Positions 22,101 to 35,567 of a DNA stretch of 64,000 nt are shown here, piece after piece. This stretch comes from Nageia nagi (lineage: Eukaryota; Pinophyta). How positions within the stretch are numbered: position 1 is the stretch's first letter; every line of letters begins with the position of its first letter. The notes below the pieces were generated by a model, which saw only the letters and a list, made by a program, of their open reading frames with translations, was not told where the DNA came from and did not search any database. Made by a program: the position numbers and the translations under genes. Location: assembly GCA_050084985.1 (NCBI GenBank), contig JBITNC010000001.1, forward strand, positions 96,658,001 through 96,722,000, given 5' to 3'.

Positions 22101-23075
22101 AGCAAAATTAGTATGAATATTCTTGTTTTCTTTGTATTTCTTTACATGTCCATTACCTTTATTATTTTCCTCTCTTTTCTTTTTGTAGCAATCAATTTTT
22201 TTGTAACCTTGAATGCCATAATAGTTATAATTACTATCAAATTTTTTTTAGGATAGGAATTATTTGCTTTGCCTTTTTCATCTCTTTACTTGAAGTGGTT
22301 ATTGTTACCATTGTTCCTGCTACTATGGTTGTTGTTTCTATTATTTCTACTACTATTGTAACTATTACCTCTTTTCTCAAATCTTTTGGAGGAAGAAAGA
22401 TAATATTTCTTTTGATGGTTGAACTTTTTTTTGAAAGTATTTTTGGTTACTCCAAGAACAACATTATTATCTTTAAGAGAAAAAAATTAACACTTTATTG
22501 TTAAGGGTTTTCTCATACTTCAAAAGGTGTCTTGGAAGGTTATCAAGGGAGAAGACTTCTTCTTCTTCATCAAGCCTTATTTTCATAACCATTACAAAGT
22601 TTTCAAACTTTAAAGAAAGGTTTTGAAGAATGATGAAGACCATGAACTCATTATTGATCCAAATGCACCCACAAGTAACAAGTTAGGTCTATAGGTTAAT
22701 GATTTTATTCAAGTAGATAGCCATATTTTTTTTTTCCCTTTGACAAGATTGAAAAAACTTTTGGATAATGGTAAATCGTTTTGAAAATTTTGAACCAAGG
22801 TAGATTTGCTTAAGCTTATCTCAAGATTCTTTTATCAAGATTGAAGAGAAAATCATCAAGAGCACATCATCTAAAATTGCATGATAAATCATAAAGGTTG
22901 CTAACTCATTTTTTATGTTGTAAGCTTCTAATGCCTTCTTATCTATATGAGGTACAAGGTTTTCATTTATTATTTGCCAAAGCTTCCTTACTTACAATTT
23001 AGCTCTCATCCTTGATTACCAAATCCCATTGTTCGAACCATCAAGAATGTGTTTGGATAAAAATGATTCTTCCAT
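19124..23075 (-). pseudogene. Copia gag-pol polyprotein of copy A, disrupted
   Basis: Fragments appear in several frames. GAG starts at 23075 (MEESFLSKHILDGSNNG), and its zinc knuckle near 22190-22230 has lost cysteines (YYGIQGYKKIDCYK). Around the protease, WIVDSSCTNH (about 22040-22070) has DSS where DSG is expected. The stretch down to NVLYILKLRMNLLS (about 21860) precedes integrase. An integrase C-terminal piece (FLWGEVVSTTIYTLNR) is at about 21100-21160. Reverse transcriptase keeps YVDD at 20076-20087. RNase H pieces are at 19466-19726 (FSDSSYGGDRDDRKSTS) and 19124-19345 (HFIKEKV, PSTLNSIDLFTKPL). Stops and frameshifts lie throughout, so no functional polyprotein can be made. Confidence 0.88.
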
Positions 23076-23444
23076 TTGCTACATAAGAATATGAAATAAT
23101 AAGCATGTGGTTTAATAAACAATATTAAATGTTAAATTTTAATCAAGTACATAATACATATTATATTTAACACTAAATACATGCTTGGTTTGAATCATAA
23201 GTACAAATATTAAATAATAACTCATGTACTCAAATACATTTCTCATCTTAAGAATCATAGATGTAGAGTGACATTATTGAGGCTTGTTTTCTTATATAAA
23301 ATTAGGTCTCATCTAGATGCCCACACAAAAGGAGCCTAGGTCCCACCAATCCTCAACCAATTCCCCTTGAGCAACAATATACTCTCATAAGAAGAAGTAA
23401 TAGCTATTTTTCAAGGTTCCAATGTTTATTAGATTAGCTAAATT

Positions 23445-23493
23445 ATTAATCTTGATTAAGTTTCAAGTTGTCCTCCTAGGTTATCAAGATAAT
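23445..23493 (-). ncRNA. Conserved stem-loop in the leader of copia copy A
   Basis: ATTATCTTGAT pairs with ATCAAGATTAAT across a 26-nt loop; one base is bulged. The same stem with a loop of exactly 26 nt occurs in copies B and C, about 345-430 nt before gag in each. A structural RNA signal is inference. Confidence 0.5.
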
Positions 23494-23499
23494 CTCTGA

Positions 23500-25893
23500 A
23501 TGGATGTGCAGATATGTGGTATCACTACACACATACCTATCCACCTATTGGAGTTAAGTCTATATCAATAGAGGACTTAGAAGCAATTAATAAGATAAAA
23601 TTTTCATCAATTGAATCATCAAACTTAAAGGCTCTAGTCTGCCTATCCTCACCTCATGGTCCCCAAACAAGTCATGTTATGAAATGTACATGCAAATTTA
23701 TTTATTCTATAGGGTTTTTCATATCAATGTTTGCATTTTTATTCACATAAAAAAATAAATTAGAGTACAAAACATGAAGTAGAAGAGCATAACTAAAAAT
23801 ATCATCCATGCAAAAAATTTGAAATGTAAATGTCTAATGGGTTTTATTTACGAACCCCTAAAGGACATATTTACATCATCACTTATTTTACACAACTCCA
23901 TTCTATAATTTGCATAAGGATAAATACTCAACATGCATTCTTAAATCTTAATCATGCATCTTAAAAAAAATTAATCCTAAGCAAAAAAATTGAAGTCATT
24001 GAGCATGCATTAAAAAATTAAGCTTTAAGCATTAAAAAAATGCATTGCTCACATAGCTTTTAAAAAATTTAAGCAAGCATGCACATTCTAATAAATTAAG
24101 TAAGAAGCATGTACTGAAAATTTAAGTAAAATATTTATACCAATTTCCTCCTCTTTTACTTAAAAAGTATCCCCTAGAGATAGCATACTAGCTTTACTTT
24201 AGATAAAAAAATATTTGCATGGTAAAAAATTATCTTTTAATTATTTGCAATTTTGAATGATGAGGAAGCATTTAAATTGACTATAAATTCCTCCATTGTT
24301 ACTAAGAATAATGCTATAATTACCATTTTTATTTAATTAAATGAAGGTAAAAGGAATTGTCATTAAAAATTTTAACCAAAAATTTTTACTTTGAAATATA
24401 TCTTCTTATTTTTACTTAAGAACAATATCTAAAAAAAATATTTCCTTAAAAAGCAATCCTTTAGTACTTTTTTTAGGATCTTCTCCAAGTGGACAAGGTA
24501 AAGAATTAATAAGTTATCATTTAATTTGACCTCAATGTAATAAATTTTTCTTATTCTCTACACCACTTCAAAAAATTCATTAATGCTCTAAGTTTACTTG
24601 ACAAGGGAGATAAAAGCATATGGTCACCCACCAAGAATTTAATGTAGGTAGGTAGAAAGGAAGTAAAACAATTGCAAAAGTGAGAGAGGAAGGGGCTGCA
24701 TAGAGAGCTATGAGAGGAGAGGGAGGGTCAATGTGTGGAGCTGGGCCCCTAATGGTGTAGTAGAGAAGAGCAAAGGTGAAGCATGGTTAAGAGGGTTAGA
24801 GAGGGTTGAAGCTTGGTCAAGAAAAGTTTCAAAGGGTGGAAGCATGGTCATGCATGCATGTCAGAGGTCCACATGAGACTGACTCAATCACATAATAGAG
24901 GAGGCAAAAAATGGTCATAGGGTTTCTTTTAATGTGCAAGGGCCACATGGGAGCAAGATGTGAATAGCTTCCTACTAAAATTTCAAGTTATTTAAAAAAA
25001 TGCTCAGTAGATAGGTATTTGTAAATATATTTTGATTTATTTAACTATGGTATGATTTGTATCTGATAGGTTACGACAAATGGAGGAGTCACATCGACTC
25101 ATCGTAAGGGCCTTAAAATCCAAGTTAATGGGCTATAAGACTTAGAGGGAGGATGTAAAAAGGGTCAAATGATAGGTGTTTCACACTTTAAATAGCTACA
25201 AGAGGAGTATCAAAAATGGTGATTGAAGTCGACCTCAAATGGAATGTATGATGGAGTCAAGAGGGGAGCCCATGCGAGTGTTTAGAAGTAGGAGCTGCAC
25301 ATAGGTAGGAGCTATAAGGGCTTCCACAACATAAACAAAATGCCCAAGGATCCATGTTTCAAGCTCCAAGATGTTAAAAAAATTCAAATAAAGCTTAGTA
25401 TCTAATGTAAAAAAAACGTTTCATAGCAATTTTTATTTTTCAAAAAATTCATATTATTTGCAAAAAAAATATTGTAACTATTTAGAGTACAACATTAGTT
25501 TGTTTTTTTAATTTTTTTTTTAAATATATAAACACAAGATGCATTTATTTGTAAAAAAATTACAAAATTTTAAATTTCTACACTAGGGTGTACAAAAAAA
25601 TTGGAAAATTTCACTACAAACTTCATAAAAATATCTTATTGCTATATTTAAGCAACTTTATCAAAAATAATTACAACAAACACAAAATGTTAGTATGTAG
25701 AAATTATAACAATATATTGTTAAAAAATTATAAGTAACATAAAAAGGTTAGTATTATTTAAAATTAAAAAAAGGTTATACCTTTAAATATCTTTTACCTC
25801 ACAATGAAGATTAGATTTAAGATCTCTAAGTTGAATACCTCCAAGTTAAATATGAAGAGCCTCAACACCAAGGATGTAGAGAGGAGCCTCCAA
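23500..25893 (-). other. Long untranslated leader of copia copy A
   Basis: Lies between the primer site and the gag start. The part nearest gag (23230-23720) matches the leaders of B and C, including GATACCACAT and the flank of the stem-loop. The rest is AT-rich, with an unusual purine-rich patch of repeated GAAGCATGGTNAAG phrases at about 24700-24860. No coding signal is seen. Confidence 0.65.
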
Positions 25894-25908
25894 GGTGCTT
25901 TGATACCA
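25894..25908 (-). promoter_or_regulatory. Primer-binding site of copia copy A (initiator-Met type)
   Basis: TGGTATCAAAGCACC on the minus strand, three bases after the 5' LTR. It matches the common plant copia primer site TGGTATCAGAGC at 11 of 12 positions. Confidence 0.85.
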
Positions 25909-25911
25909 ATT

Positions 25912-26404
25912 TGAAGGAACTAAAACTAATAAGATAATTTTTAATCAACCAATATCACATGAAATCTCATAATTATATCTAACAAACTCACAAAGCAATC
26001 TCACAACACAAGATGTAAGTGGTTCTTTCAAGTAGGAGTACATCCACTAACTAGATCTTTACTTCAATCACAAATACAACTCTTTTACAATCCTCCTAAT
26101 CTCAACTCCTACACTTCTATCCTATAGCATAATTTTACTCCATAATTGGTGTGTAATCACAAAGAGGGAGTCTTCTATTTATAGGCTAAAATCCCTCTTT
26201 GGATCACTCTTTTATCCATTGTACAAAAGCATGACATGCACATCCTTTTACCCAAGGGGCATAGTCAAGACATGGAGTGTAGGACAAGTTACATTATCAT
26301 ATTCACTTAAATATTGAGGTATCAAATGATACCCTTAAGTATTAGTGAAATTTCATAAAAAATTTAATACAAACCTTTACAATAATGCATTATACATTCC
26401 AACA
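25912..26404 (-). repeat. 5' LTR of copia copy A
   Basis: 493 bp, same terminal sequences as the left LTR. TATA box CTATAAATAG on the minus strand near 26175-26185. Confidence 0.9.
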
Positions 26405-26409
26405 CTAGA

Positions 26410-27579
26410 AACTTAAAGCTTTCCTACATTTTGCAACTCTATCCTTTGTCATATTAAATTGTTGGTTGAGTTGATCATGTTTTCTAATTTACCTTTACCT
26501 TTTACATTCTCCTATGTATAATAATTTATAACTAAGAATTTTTCAATAATAATTTATATTTTCATGATGATATTCTCACTCCAAAATTCAAATGGAATGA
26601 CATACACATTAACTTACATTCTAGGAAACTCCCAATTTCTTCTATGAGGGGGTTGAAGTCTTATTCTTTGAACCTCTTTCAATATCCTAAAAAATATTTA
26701 TCAGAAGCTTTATACTACTAATAATTTTTTTTGAATTGAACTTAAGGATATATAATTTAAATAATTCTATATTTATGATGGAAAGTAAGGAAATTATATG
26801 AAGTATGATTCTATGGTTAATTCAAAGTAGATTTATTAGGAATACAAACCTAAACCAAAGTTTCAACAAGTTTGGAATAATTATAATTTTTTGCATCAGA
26901 TGTTTTCAATGTAAAAAAAGTACATATACAAATAAAAAAATAATTAAATATAATTTTTATAAAAGTAATTCTCTTTATCTTTCTTTTCTATAAATAATTC
27001 CACTAAAGATAAATAGATTATGGGTCATACTAGCAACACATAATATTTGGAAAGCTAAAAAATAACTAATTATATATATAGATTATTAATATCTTTCTCT
27101 TTCTATTTTTACAATAAATATTTTGAAAATTGAGATTCCTTCTCAAGATAAATTTGGATTTAAGGAAAATTTATGAAGTAGGTTTACCTTTTCTTTCATT
27201 TATGAAGTCCATATTACGTACCCTAGATACAAATTATTGGTTCCCTTATTCTAGTAGCCTACCCCTAGTTGGTAGCGATTGAGCTATATACTAATAAGTA
27301 TTCTATGGGTGCATGCTCATGTACTCTATTCTTAAAGAAAATGGGATGAAGAAATTTGCAAGACTTTATTGATTGTTTTCATCTCATGTACTCATTATGG
27401 GGTTTACCTCACTACCATTTGTTCTCTTCATTATATTGCATTGCTTTTTGAGTTTGGGGTTAACCTATAGGGTGCTAACTCAACTTCCTTAATGAACCTA
27501 CCTTTTATGAAGCCCTCATTGAATAGAGTTTGCATAACATGAAGAGGATTGGTGAAATCTTTCATGTCTTCTCCTTGAA
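26410..27579. other. Unassigned AT-rich region
   Basis: No gene, element end or repeat is recognised. Composition becomes less AT-rich at about 27230-27560, where old transposon sequence is possible but no motif can be named. Confidence 0.4.
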
Positions 27580-27589
27580 TTGTCTCGCT

Positions 27590-27925
27590 ATGAATTCATT
27601 CTAGCCTATTTTAGCTATCAAGAGCTCATGAGAAACTTCCATCTATCTTATCCTCATCAAATCTTATTGTTCTTCATATCTCTTCTAAAAGTTCATGATC
27701 TTCTTCCACCTATCATGTCCTTGTTAAATATCTACATCCTTTCTAATCACCAAGAGTTTACAAAGAACTTCCACCTATCCTAGCCTTATCAGTTGTCTTC
27801 ATTCTTTCAAAACTAAATAGGATGATTTGCCACTGCCATGTAGAAAAGTTGACAACTTTTGTCATTTCTAAGAGTATAACAAGAACTTCCAAGTATCATA
27901 TTCTATTAAACTCTCATCGATGTTT
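27590..27925. repeat. Diverged tandem repeat, about 120 bp, three units
   Basis: Landmark 'CAAGAGYTYAYNARAACTTCC' followed by 'YATCYTATCCT' recurs at about 27619, 27743 and 27861, about 120 bp apart. A half-unit (CTTCCACCTATCATG) sits between the first two. Confidence 0.55.
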
Positions 27926-28527
27926 CAAAGCATGAATAAGATGATCTACCATTCTTTTATCAATAAATATTGACAATCCCTTACTCCTACGAGTGCTAAG
28001 ATTAAGAAACTTTACAACAATATGTTAGGTCAAAATACATAGGTCTCCATCGAAAGAAAAGAGCTTTAGGCTATTGCATACTAAGGTTTGGGTTTTAATA
28101 GGTATCAGGCTCTATCTAACGAAGTGAGTGACATCTAGGGACTATGAAATTTTACACATACATTAGCCTTTTTTATTTCAACATTATGTGTGATAGCTTG
28201 TGGAGTAGTGGTTCACATGAGATTACATGGGTTAAGATTTTACTTGAATTGATTTTAGTCATCAGTTAGTATGATTGTTGAATGTTAGTAATAGTATTGA
28301 AGGTTTAGGTTATTCTTGCTTCTTCATGATGTCTTTCCTATTAAAATGGATTGATTGCTTTAGGAACAAAACAATGCTAGACTTTTCCCAAGTCTAGAAT
28401 AGTTATAATAGAGCACAAACCTAATCTAAAAATCCAATATGTAGGGGTCACTACTTATGTCAGCCAAACAAATATTAAGAATATAATCAGATGATAGAAA
28501 TTCTATAGATATTAGATTTAATCAAAA

Positions 28528-28625
28528 ATTAAATGAAATATTTTTAATGTCCACGATGGGTCAAAGTGATCCAAGGGACTAGAAAAATATGATAGTGGAA
28601 ACTACAAGTAGATGGGTCAAAAGTG
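28528..28625. repeat. Direct repeat, copy 1
   Basis: AATGAAATATTTTTAATGTC, then CACGATGGGTCAAA, then CTACAAGTAG. It matches 28955-29055 over about 95 bp with many substitutions. Confidence 0.65.
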
Positions 28626-28954
28626 TTCAACTAGAAAGAAAATAAAAAATAAATACAAAGAATGTAAAACATACTATGCAAATATGAGATATCATCCACA
28701 GTTAATTATCACTCTTCTAAACTATATTAGTTCTTAGAATTAAAACTATTAATCAATTTGTTTAGGGCTACGAAAGGAAGGTTCAACCTTTTGAAGAATT
28801 ATAATAGGTTAAGATAATAATTTTATAGATTTAGAAATCTTCCTTATATTTAAACTTTATGGGTTGAAAGAATGTTTTTGAGCGAAAATCTTGAAAAAAT
28901 AATATTAAGATAGGATGGAAAAACAAAACCCATTTGGTAGATTATAATAGAGAA

Positions 28955-29055
28955 ATGAAATGAAATATTATTAATGTCTACGATGGGCCAAATATAACCT
29001 AAGGGATTGGGAAAGTAGAATAGTGAAAAGCTACAAGTAGGGGTGCCAAAGTTAT
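28955..29055. repeat. Direct repeat, copy 2
   Basis: Same order of landmarks as 28528-28625: AATGAAATATTATTAATGTC, TACGATGGGCCAAA, CTACAAGTAG. The copies are about 430 bp apart, and no element ends can be defined. Confidence 0.65.
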
Positions 29056-31647
29056 TCTCTCTTAATTTGTCATAACATCAGACATTGATGGATCAATGTT
29101 GATTTGGCTTTTCCTATCATTAATCTTAAGTCCCAAAGATCTACAGGTACATTATCTAGTGACCCTGCTAATGTCTAAGTGAGAGCTAATGTCTAGATTT
29201 ATGGATACATTGGTGAAGTAGGATGTAATAAGCCAAGATTGTTGAGGGTGGGAGATACCTATATGAGAGCTCTTTTGCTGACAAAATTGGGTTGCTTCTC
29301 TAATATAAATTTTGAGGCCATGTTTATCCTCATAATTGAAAAAGGGGGATATAGAGCATGAGTCACCCCTAAAGAGGTAATGAAATCTACCTCCAATCTC
29401 ATAGTACATCAGATAAGGGAAACTAAAATGGTGTATAGTTTCTACTTTCCCTATTGAATAATACATACATATTCATTCCTCTCATGGAATATGATGATCC
29501 TTTTCAAACCATATCTTATGGGAGCATACTCAAAGTTGTCCAATAGAGAGACCTATATATGCCATGTATCAAAGGTTGCTAGAGATATTGAGGAGGCAAT
29601 ATCTGACTAGCATGGATATGGAGAAAGTGCTCATGATAATAGGATACAACTAGGAAGAGTTATGGGTAATGAAAAAAAAATTGAATATAAAACTTGGAGA
29701 GTATGTTTACCTATATACAATTGGTTCCTAGATAAACCTTCTATTTATTTAAGAATCAAGATTGAAAACTCTATCAACTTGCAATTCAACCTACCTTCAA
29801 TGAAAATATTACCAAATTATATCATTAAGTGTGATAAGTATGTATTCTTCCTTAACAACCTTCATGGGAATCATTGAGCACATTTTACATATCATAGTAA
29901 TACCATAAATTGATTATTAACCTCAAGTTCACATCTACTAGGCATTCCTTTATATCATGGTTCACATGTACAGGAAGACCATAAGCTTAATGACCATAAC
30001 TTTATAAAGAGATCTTTTTACTGAAAAATAAAATCTACTAAAGAATAAGTGTCTTTACATCAAAAAAAGGTAGATGAACTAGCATATCTAACTTATAAAG
30101 TGTTATGATATGAAATAAAATAATAAAAATCCATAATTAAAAACCAAGTTGAAAAAAATTAGGTCATATAATCATTCATTTATTGATATAAAGTGAAAGT
30201 GGAAAATCTTAACATCCATCAAAATGATTCCAATCTACATAGGAGCAAATGGTAAATCAACCAAGTCTATTTTGTGCAATTAACTATATAAGAAATCAAC
30301 CATTTATCATGATAATCATGTATTAATATATGGAATTTTAAATTTTGGAACAAAGAGGTTAAATTAATAATATTTTTTTTGGTAAAAAACAAAGATTAAA
30401 AGTAAATTAAAGGACCTATAGTTTTTATTCATATTGATTCCTTAATGGAAGATCTCAAAAATTAGGAAAAAAGTATTACTATATGATTGGCATAATTTCT
30501 TGGAGAATAAGGAATTATTTTGGAATAAAAACCTTTTGGAAAATTGAATTAAGGTTATCCTTCACTTTAATATTGATGCTTAACAAGGTGGTTTTGTCAA
30601 AGAACATCAAATTATTGATACTCAACAAGGTCATTTCCATTTTGTCAAATGACATAAAATGTAACAGTCTCTTTTCTTGAACATGGTTAAGAACTTAACT
30701 AGGCTTTATGATGATGGAGAGTTAGAAAAGACATGATTGGGATCAATTATTTTATGCATAATAGATGTTATGGATGCATTTGATAGTAGTATTTACTAAT
30801 ATTTGACTAAATGACTAATTTAATCTATATGAATGCATAGAACAAGATAAAACAACCATTCAATAATTATTTTTCTTCACAAATTATAAAATAACCTTGA
30901 AGAAATTACTAAATGCATATTGTACTCACTATATGTTCAAGTGGTTCACATGTGTTAGGAATATTTGGTATAAGATGGATTAAGAATTTAATAAAAAATA
31001 TGAAATAGTGATCATTCATACATTGAAAGAAAGTATTAGTATTATTCTATTTTTAAGATAATTAAATGGTTATAAATTAGAATAATATGAATATAGATTT
31101 TTGCAAAATATATCATACTTCTGCTATTAAATATGCATGAATAGATTACTAAGGAATGTAAGGGTAACCAAGATGTTATTGATTTGATTTTGCATATATT
31201 AAAATGACAAAAATCTATGGCAAATTTAAATGTTTACTTAAATATTTCCAAGCTTTAGAAATAGGTGGCCAAGGTAAGGAGTACATAAATAGTATATTTT
31301 AATGGCTAAATCCATATTATCACCCACTGGCATAGAGAAGCCCCAAAATAAATGCAAATATAAAATAATAGTTTGGAACTCTAGCATGGCTATAATTGAC
31401 CATGGAAGAGGCACATAAGGGAAAAGGTATGTCAAGAGAATGTTGGTACATGAGATTTGAACAACCAATATCATCAAGTTACTTGTTGCAATGGGAATGA
31501 TTGTCAAATATGAGAATAGAAGCAGGTATATTTTGTAGATTTGAAAGATTGTAGAGGAAAATTAATGATGGATTGGATTCATTAACAAGATATAAGTGGG
31601 TGAGGAGGGATCATTTTTTTAGCCTTGGCATCATAAAAACTTTGTGT
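29056..31647. other. Unassigned region
   Basis: AT-rich, with a less AT-rich stretch at 29100-29660. Open frames at 29152-29466 (minus), 29662-29877 (plus) and 31238-31507 (minus) show no recognisable domain. I see no RNA gene or element end. Confidence 0.4.
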
Positions 31648-33345
31648 AAAGAAGAAGATGGATTGGTGAAGAAAAGCTCTCAGCCTAGATTATGTGAAGA
31701 AATCATTATTGTAGTTTTATTTTGTAAATAGATATATTTAGTAATAGTTTATATACTATATAGTTTGTGTTTGTGGAATATCTGAATTTCATTGTAATCT
31801 ATGGAGTAGTTGTTTATCTTGCACCTTTTGTTGCTAGAGGAGATGGAAGTTTTTTATTTGGAATTGATCTCAATCTAACAATGGTATCATAGATGAAGGT
31901 GAAGTGAATCATTCTTGGATCAAATTTGAGTGAGTGCAATGAGCTATTTGGATGCATTTCCTATAGTCTATGGCATGACTGAAATCCCATTATTACAAGA
32001 AAGTTGATTTGCTTCTAACAAAGATAAAGTTTTAAGTTTTTATTAAGTGCATGTCATTTGGGTTATCACGACCTGCATGCACTTCTTTTGCAATATTTTA
32101 TGCTATGAGCATATCCAACTTTTTGGAGAACACATAGATGGTATGGTGCATCTTTTTGGTGACTTAATGGAGTTGTACATGTTGTACAAAGATGAAGCCA
32201 AGGAGGATCCATTATGTATTATCAGTCAATGTTTCAGTGTGGCATGTTGTGGGTCTAAGATGGTGATGTCTACTTTTAGTATATTTATGAGGATTCTTAT
32301 ATAGGTATTAGGATATATTCTTTAGTTAATTATTTGGATTAGTATTTTATTATTTAAATAAGGCATTTTTTATAGTTAAAATTTTAGGAGTGATAAGGTG
32401 TATTTCTTATTATGTGGAGAAATTATGATGTTCATTCAGTTCAAAATATTTCTTCACAAAAATTTGACTCATAAAAATTGGGGGGAACCTTGTATCTAGT
32501 AATTTACTCTATGGCATTTGGCAATTACAGCGATTGGTAATCCATGCAATCCAATAAGAAAAACAAATTACCATAAGGATAAATAAGAACAATCATGGAA
32601 GAAATTCAAGTTCAAAAATATTTGTAATCATAATTTAGTTTATGAGTCTATCCCCTCTTGGTGGTCAGAATGCCAAAGTTGTTATCATAAAAATTAATAT
32701 TTGTTGGTTGGATGTGTTTGTCCTCAACCATAGTTATTGGTGATTATTATTGGATGTTTTTGTCACTAATTATAATAATTATGAACATATGTGTTTATCT
32801 CTATTCATAATTTGGATTTATGAACATTGGTAGATGTGTGTGTCCCTATCATGGTCATTTAAATGATTAAAAGATGATATAATACTTATTGAAGCAAGAG
32901 TGTTACATCATGTATGCTAAAGCATAATATTGAGTAATGAAAAAATCTAAGGATTTTTCATTAAGAGGGAATGTTAGATATATTATCATTTATTATGATA
33001 GGATAAGTGTTTTCATTCTTAGTTTTCATGATTATCTAGATTTTAGTGATTCATAAGTGTCATGCGTATCTAATAGAGTCTTAATTGTGATGATTTACTT
33101 CTTGGTTTTCACTAAAAAATATGCTTATATTGTAATTTATATTTATATATTGCAATACAATATGATTATCATCGTGCTCCAATATTTTTCAATATGTTGT
33201 CATAACATATTATAGATTAAAGAAGAACATGGGTTGGTGAAGAAAAGCTCTCAGCCCAAATTATGTGAAGAAATTATTATTGTAGTTCTCTTTTGTAAAT
33301 AGATAGATTTAGTAATAGTTTGTATATTGTATAGTTTGTTGCAAT
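31648..33345 (+). mobile_element. Small decayed LTR element without coding capacity
   Basis: A 130-bp direct repeat (about 31650-31780 and 33210-33340; shared 'GGTGAAGAAAAGCTCTCAGC' and 'TTTAGTAATAGTTT') marks parts of two LTRs. The left LTR ends ATCTAACA at 31880 and is followed by a primer site (TGGTATCATAGA, 31882-31893). A polypurine tract TTAAGAGGGAA (32961-32971) precedes the right LTR start TGTTAGATAT at 32972. The left LTR lacks its upstream half and the right LTR its downstream half. The 1.1-kb internal part shows no GAG or pol motif, so the element is a non-autonomous or internally deleted one. Confidence 0.65.
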
Positions 33346-35567
33346 ATGTTGCATAAGTTACTAATGGACATAGTGATCTTTTATTTTTCCTAATCATTCG
33401 ACATAGTGATGCACCATGTCGAAGCCATAATGTTTGATTGTTTTGTTCATTTGCCTTAAAATTTAAATGGTGGTTATATGTGCATGTTCTAAATAATATT
33501 AATATTTAGGTGGCCTAACCATCCAAAAATCATATTTTTGGCACCTAACGCCTCCATCTAGAGTCCCAAAATTAGTTTTTGCTTTATGTTGCTGAGTGTT
33601 TTAGGCTTTTTTGCATGTTAGAACTTTAATATCTTTTGTTATACATTAAGTTGAGTATTGATATTTTAAATTAAGGTATATTATTATAGGAGGGATGCAT
33701 ACACTAATTATGGGTGCAATCTAACCCATTTTTATTTTTAGCTATTTTTAGAAAAGAGGACTTTAGGGTTTCTTTGGTTTCTGATTGCTATATGATGGAT
33801 TGTATTCTCTTGGAGAAGTAGTGAGAATTTAGGAATGATATGAATATTACTTTCCAAATTTTTTCCATTATATTACATTTGTATTATGTGATTGGAGTCC
33901 ATTTTGTAGGTCTCTTCGAGCTAAATTCACATCATAAAGAGGTTTGGCCCTAATATTATACTATTTAACAAAATTTCATATTTAAGCATTATATGAAATT
34001 ATAAGCTTTCCTTGAGAGAAAATATTTTTATAATAAATTCATGTTCCTTTTTGGTTTCTTTATCTACTAAATCATTTATTTATGTTTATATAAAAACTTC
34101 TTTCCATTTCTTACATTCCTCCAAATTTGTGACTAATTTTATTTCTATTTTGTTGAGTTCATTCTTAACTCCCATAGAGTGAATTTGTTCATTTACCTAT
34201 TCAAGTTGAGGAGATAATTATGCCTTCTATTCCTTAACATCTTAAAAATATTACCAACTACATGCCTTGATTTTATTTTTTAGGAACTATTATTTCTTCT
34301 TTAAATAATCTAGTTTATAAAAAAATATAATAGTTTCCTTCCATCAACCATTATTTCACCAAAGATCTAAAAGTAGTATCTCATAGCCACATATGATGGA
34401 ATGTGAATGGAGTGTAGTTACACATTGTTTTCCAAAGATCAATTTCAATAGGATAGGTATAAAAAAACATATTATTAAGAGTAATTTCTTTTAAACTTAT
34501 TCTATGGAAAGGAACTTCATCTAAGATTTAAAATATAAATAAAAAGCTAAGTATTCAAAAATACATGTTGGTTTCTATATCTTTTAAATATATTATGTTA
34601 TCATATCATTCTCATGTTTAACATCAATAAATTAATTTTATGTAATTTGTTTATGGGTTATAACAAATATCACATCCAATAATCTAATCCCTTTTTCTTT
34701 CTTTTTGAAGGATGAGATGTTGTAAAAGTATGCCCTTATGATAATATATGTTGAGGAGATTGGGTATGATGGAATCAAATATATCTTCCTTTCTTCCTCT
34801 TTTCTTCTTAGGATATGGTACAATAGATATTTATTCTTAAACTATTATGATCGAATTATATCCCTTAGCCCAAGAGACAAAGAATATACCAACCCCTTAA
34901 TCACATACAAAATAAACAATTTCACAACCTAAAGATAAGAAAGGCTTTCCAAAGCACCTTAAAAGTTAATAAATCCATCTTCCTTATACACCATATTTCT
35001 ATTCTTACTATCTCAATTTATTTTAACAATAGTTTAATGTGTTGAAAGAAGAGTAACTATGATTTAATTTCTTACTTAAATCATCCTTTTTATTTTACTA
35101 ACCCTAGAGTTGATGAGTATAAGATATTTGATACTCCCTTACCAACCTAAATTTAAAATATGTTAGTTTCCATAACACTTAATAATCTTATGAACCAATG
35201 TGTCATGATTTCATAGAGAGGCCTATGTTGGTGTTTTTTTGCATTTGACCTTGGGTTTTGAACAACAAGGTCACCATTCTTTTATAAGTTTGTCTATCAT
35301 ATCCTTGATCCTTACATAGGTAAGGGCACACCAATATTTATCTTTCATTTGATTCCTTTGTCTTTAGTGTGCATAGTTGCATTTTAGATCTTGAAATCAC
35401 TATAATTTCATTATACTACTATTACACTATTGAATTCCCTTATTCATGTATGTTTATCTAAGTTAATTGGATTAGGTTTATCATATAATTAATTGTATAT
35501 ATGCTTTTAGTTTATTTAGAGGTAAACTTAGGTGTACCAAAACACATATCAACATGTATGATTAATT
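33346..35567. other. Unassigned AT-rich region
   Basis: No coding family or element ends recognised. A small inverted motif, CGACATAGTGATGCACCATGTCG, split by the loop AGTGATGCACC, lies at about 33409-33431. Confidence 0.4.

Larger units (their letters stand above)
17829..26404 (-). mobile_element. Ty1/copia LTR retrotransposon, copy A, old and decayed
   Basis: 8,576 bp, minus strand. The LTRs begin TGAAGGAAYTAA and end CCAACA on the plus strand. Flanking pentamers CCAGA (17824-17828) and CTAGA (26405-26409) differ by one transition and are a plausible decayed target duplication. An initiator-Met-type primer site is at 25894-25908 and a polypurine tract at about 18321-18330. Coding order on the minus strand is gag, protease, integrase, reverse transcriptase, RNase H, which is the copia order. 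The LTRs look roughly 85-90 % alike by eye, so it is much older than the gag-only element. A leader of about 2.8 kb separates the primer site from gag. Copies B, C and D belong to the same family. Confidence 0.9.

Noticed and set aside
29152-29466. 104-codon minus-strand open frame in a less AT-rich stretch
   Set aside because: No domain, repeat or splice pattern could be recognised; not distinguishable from chance.
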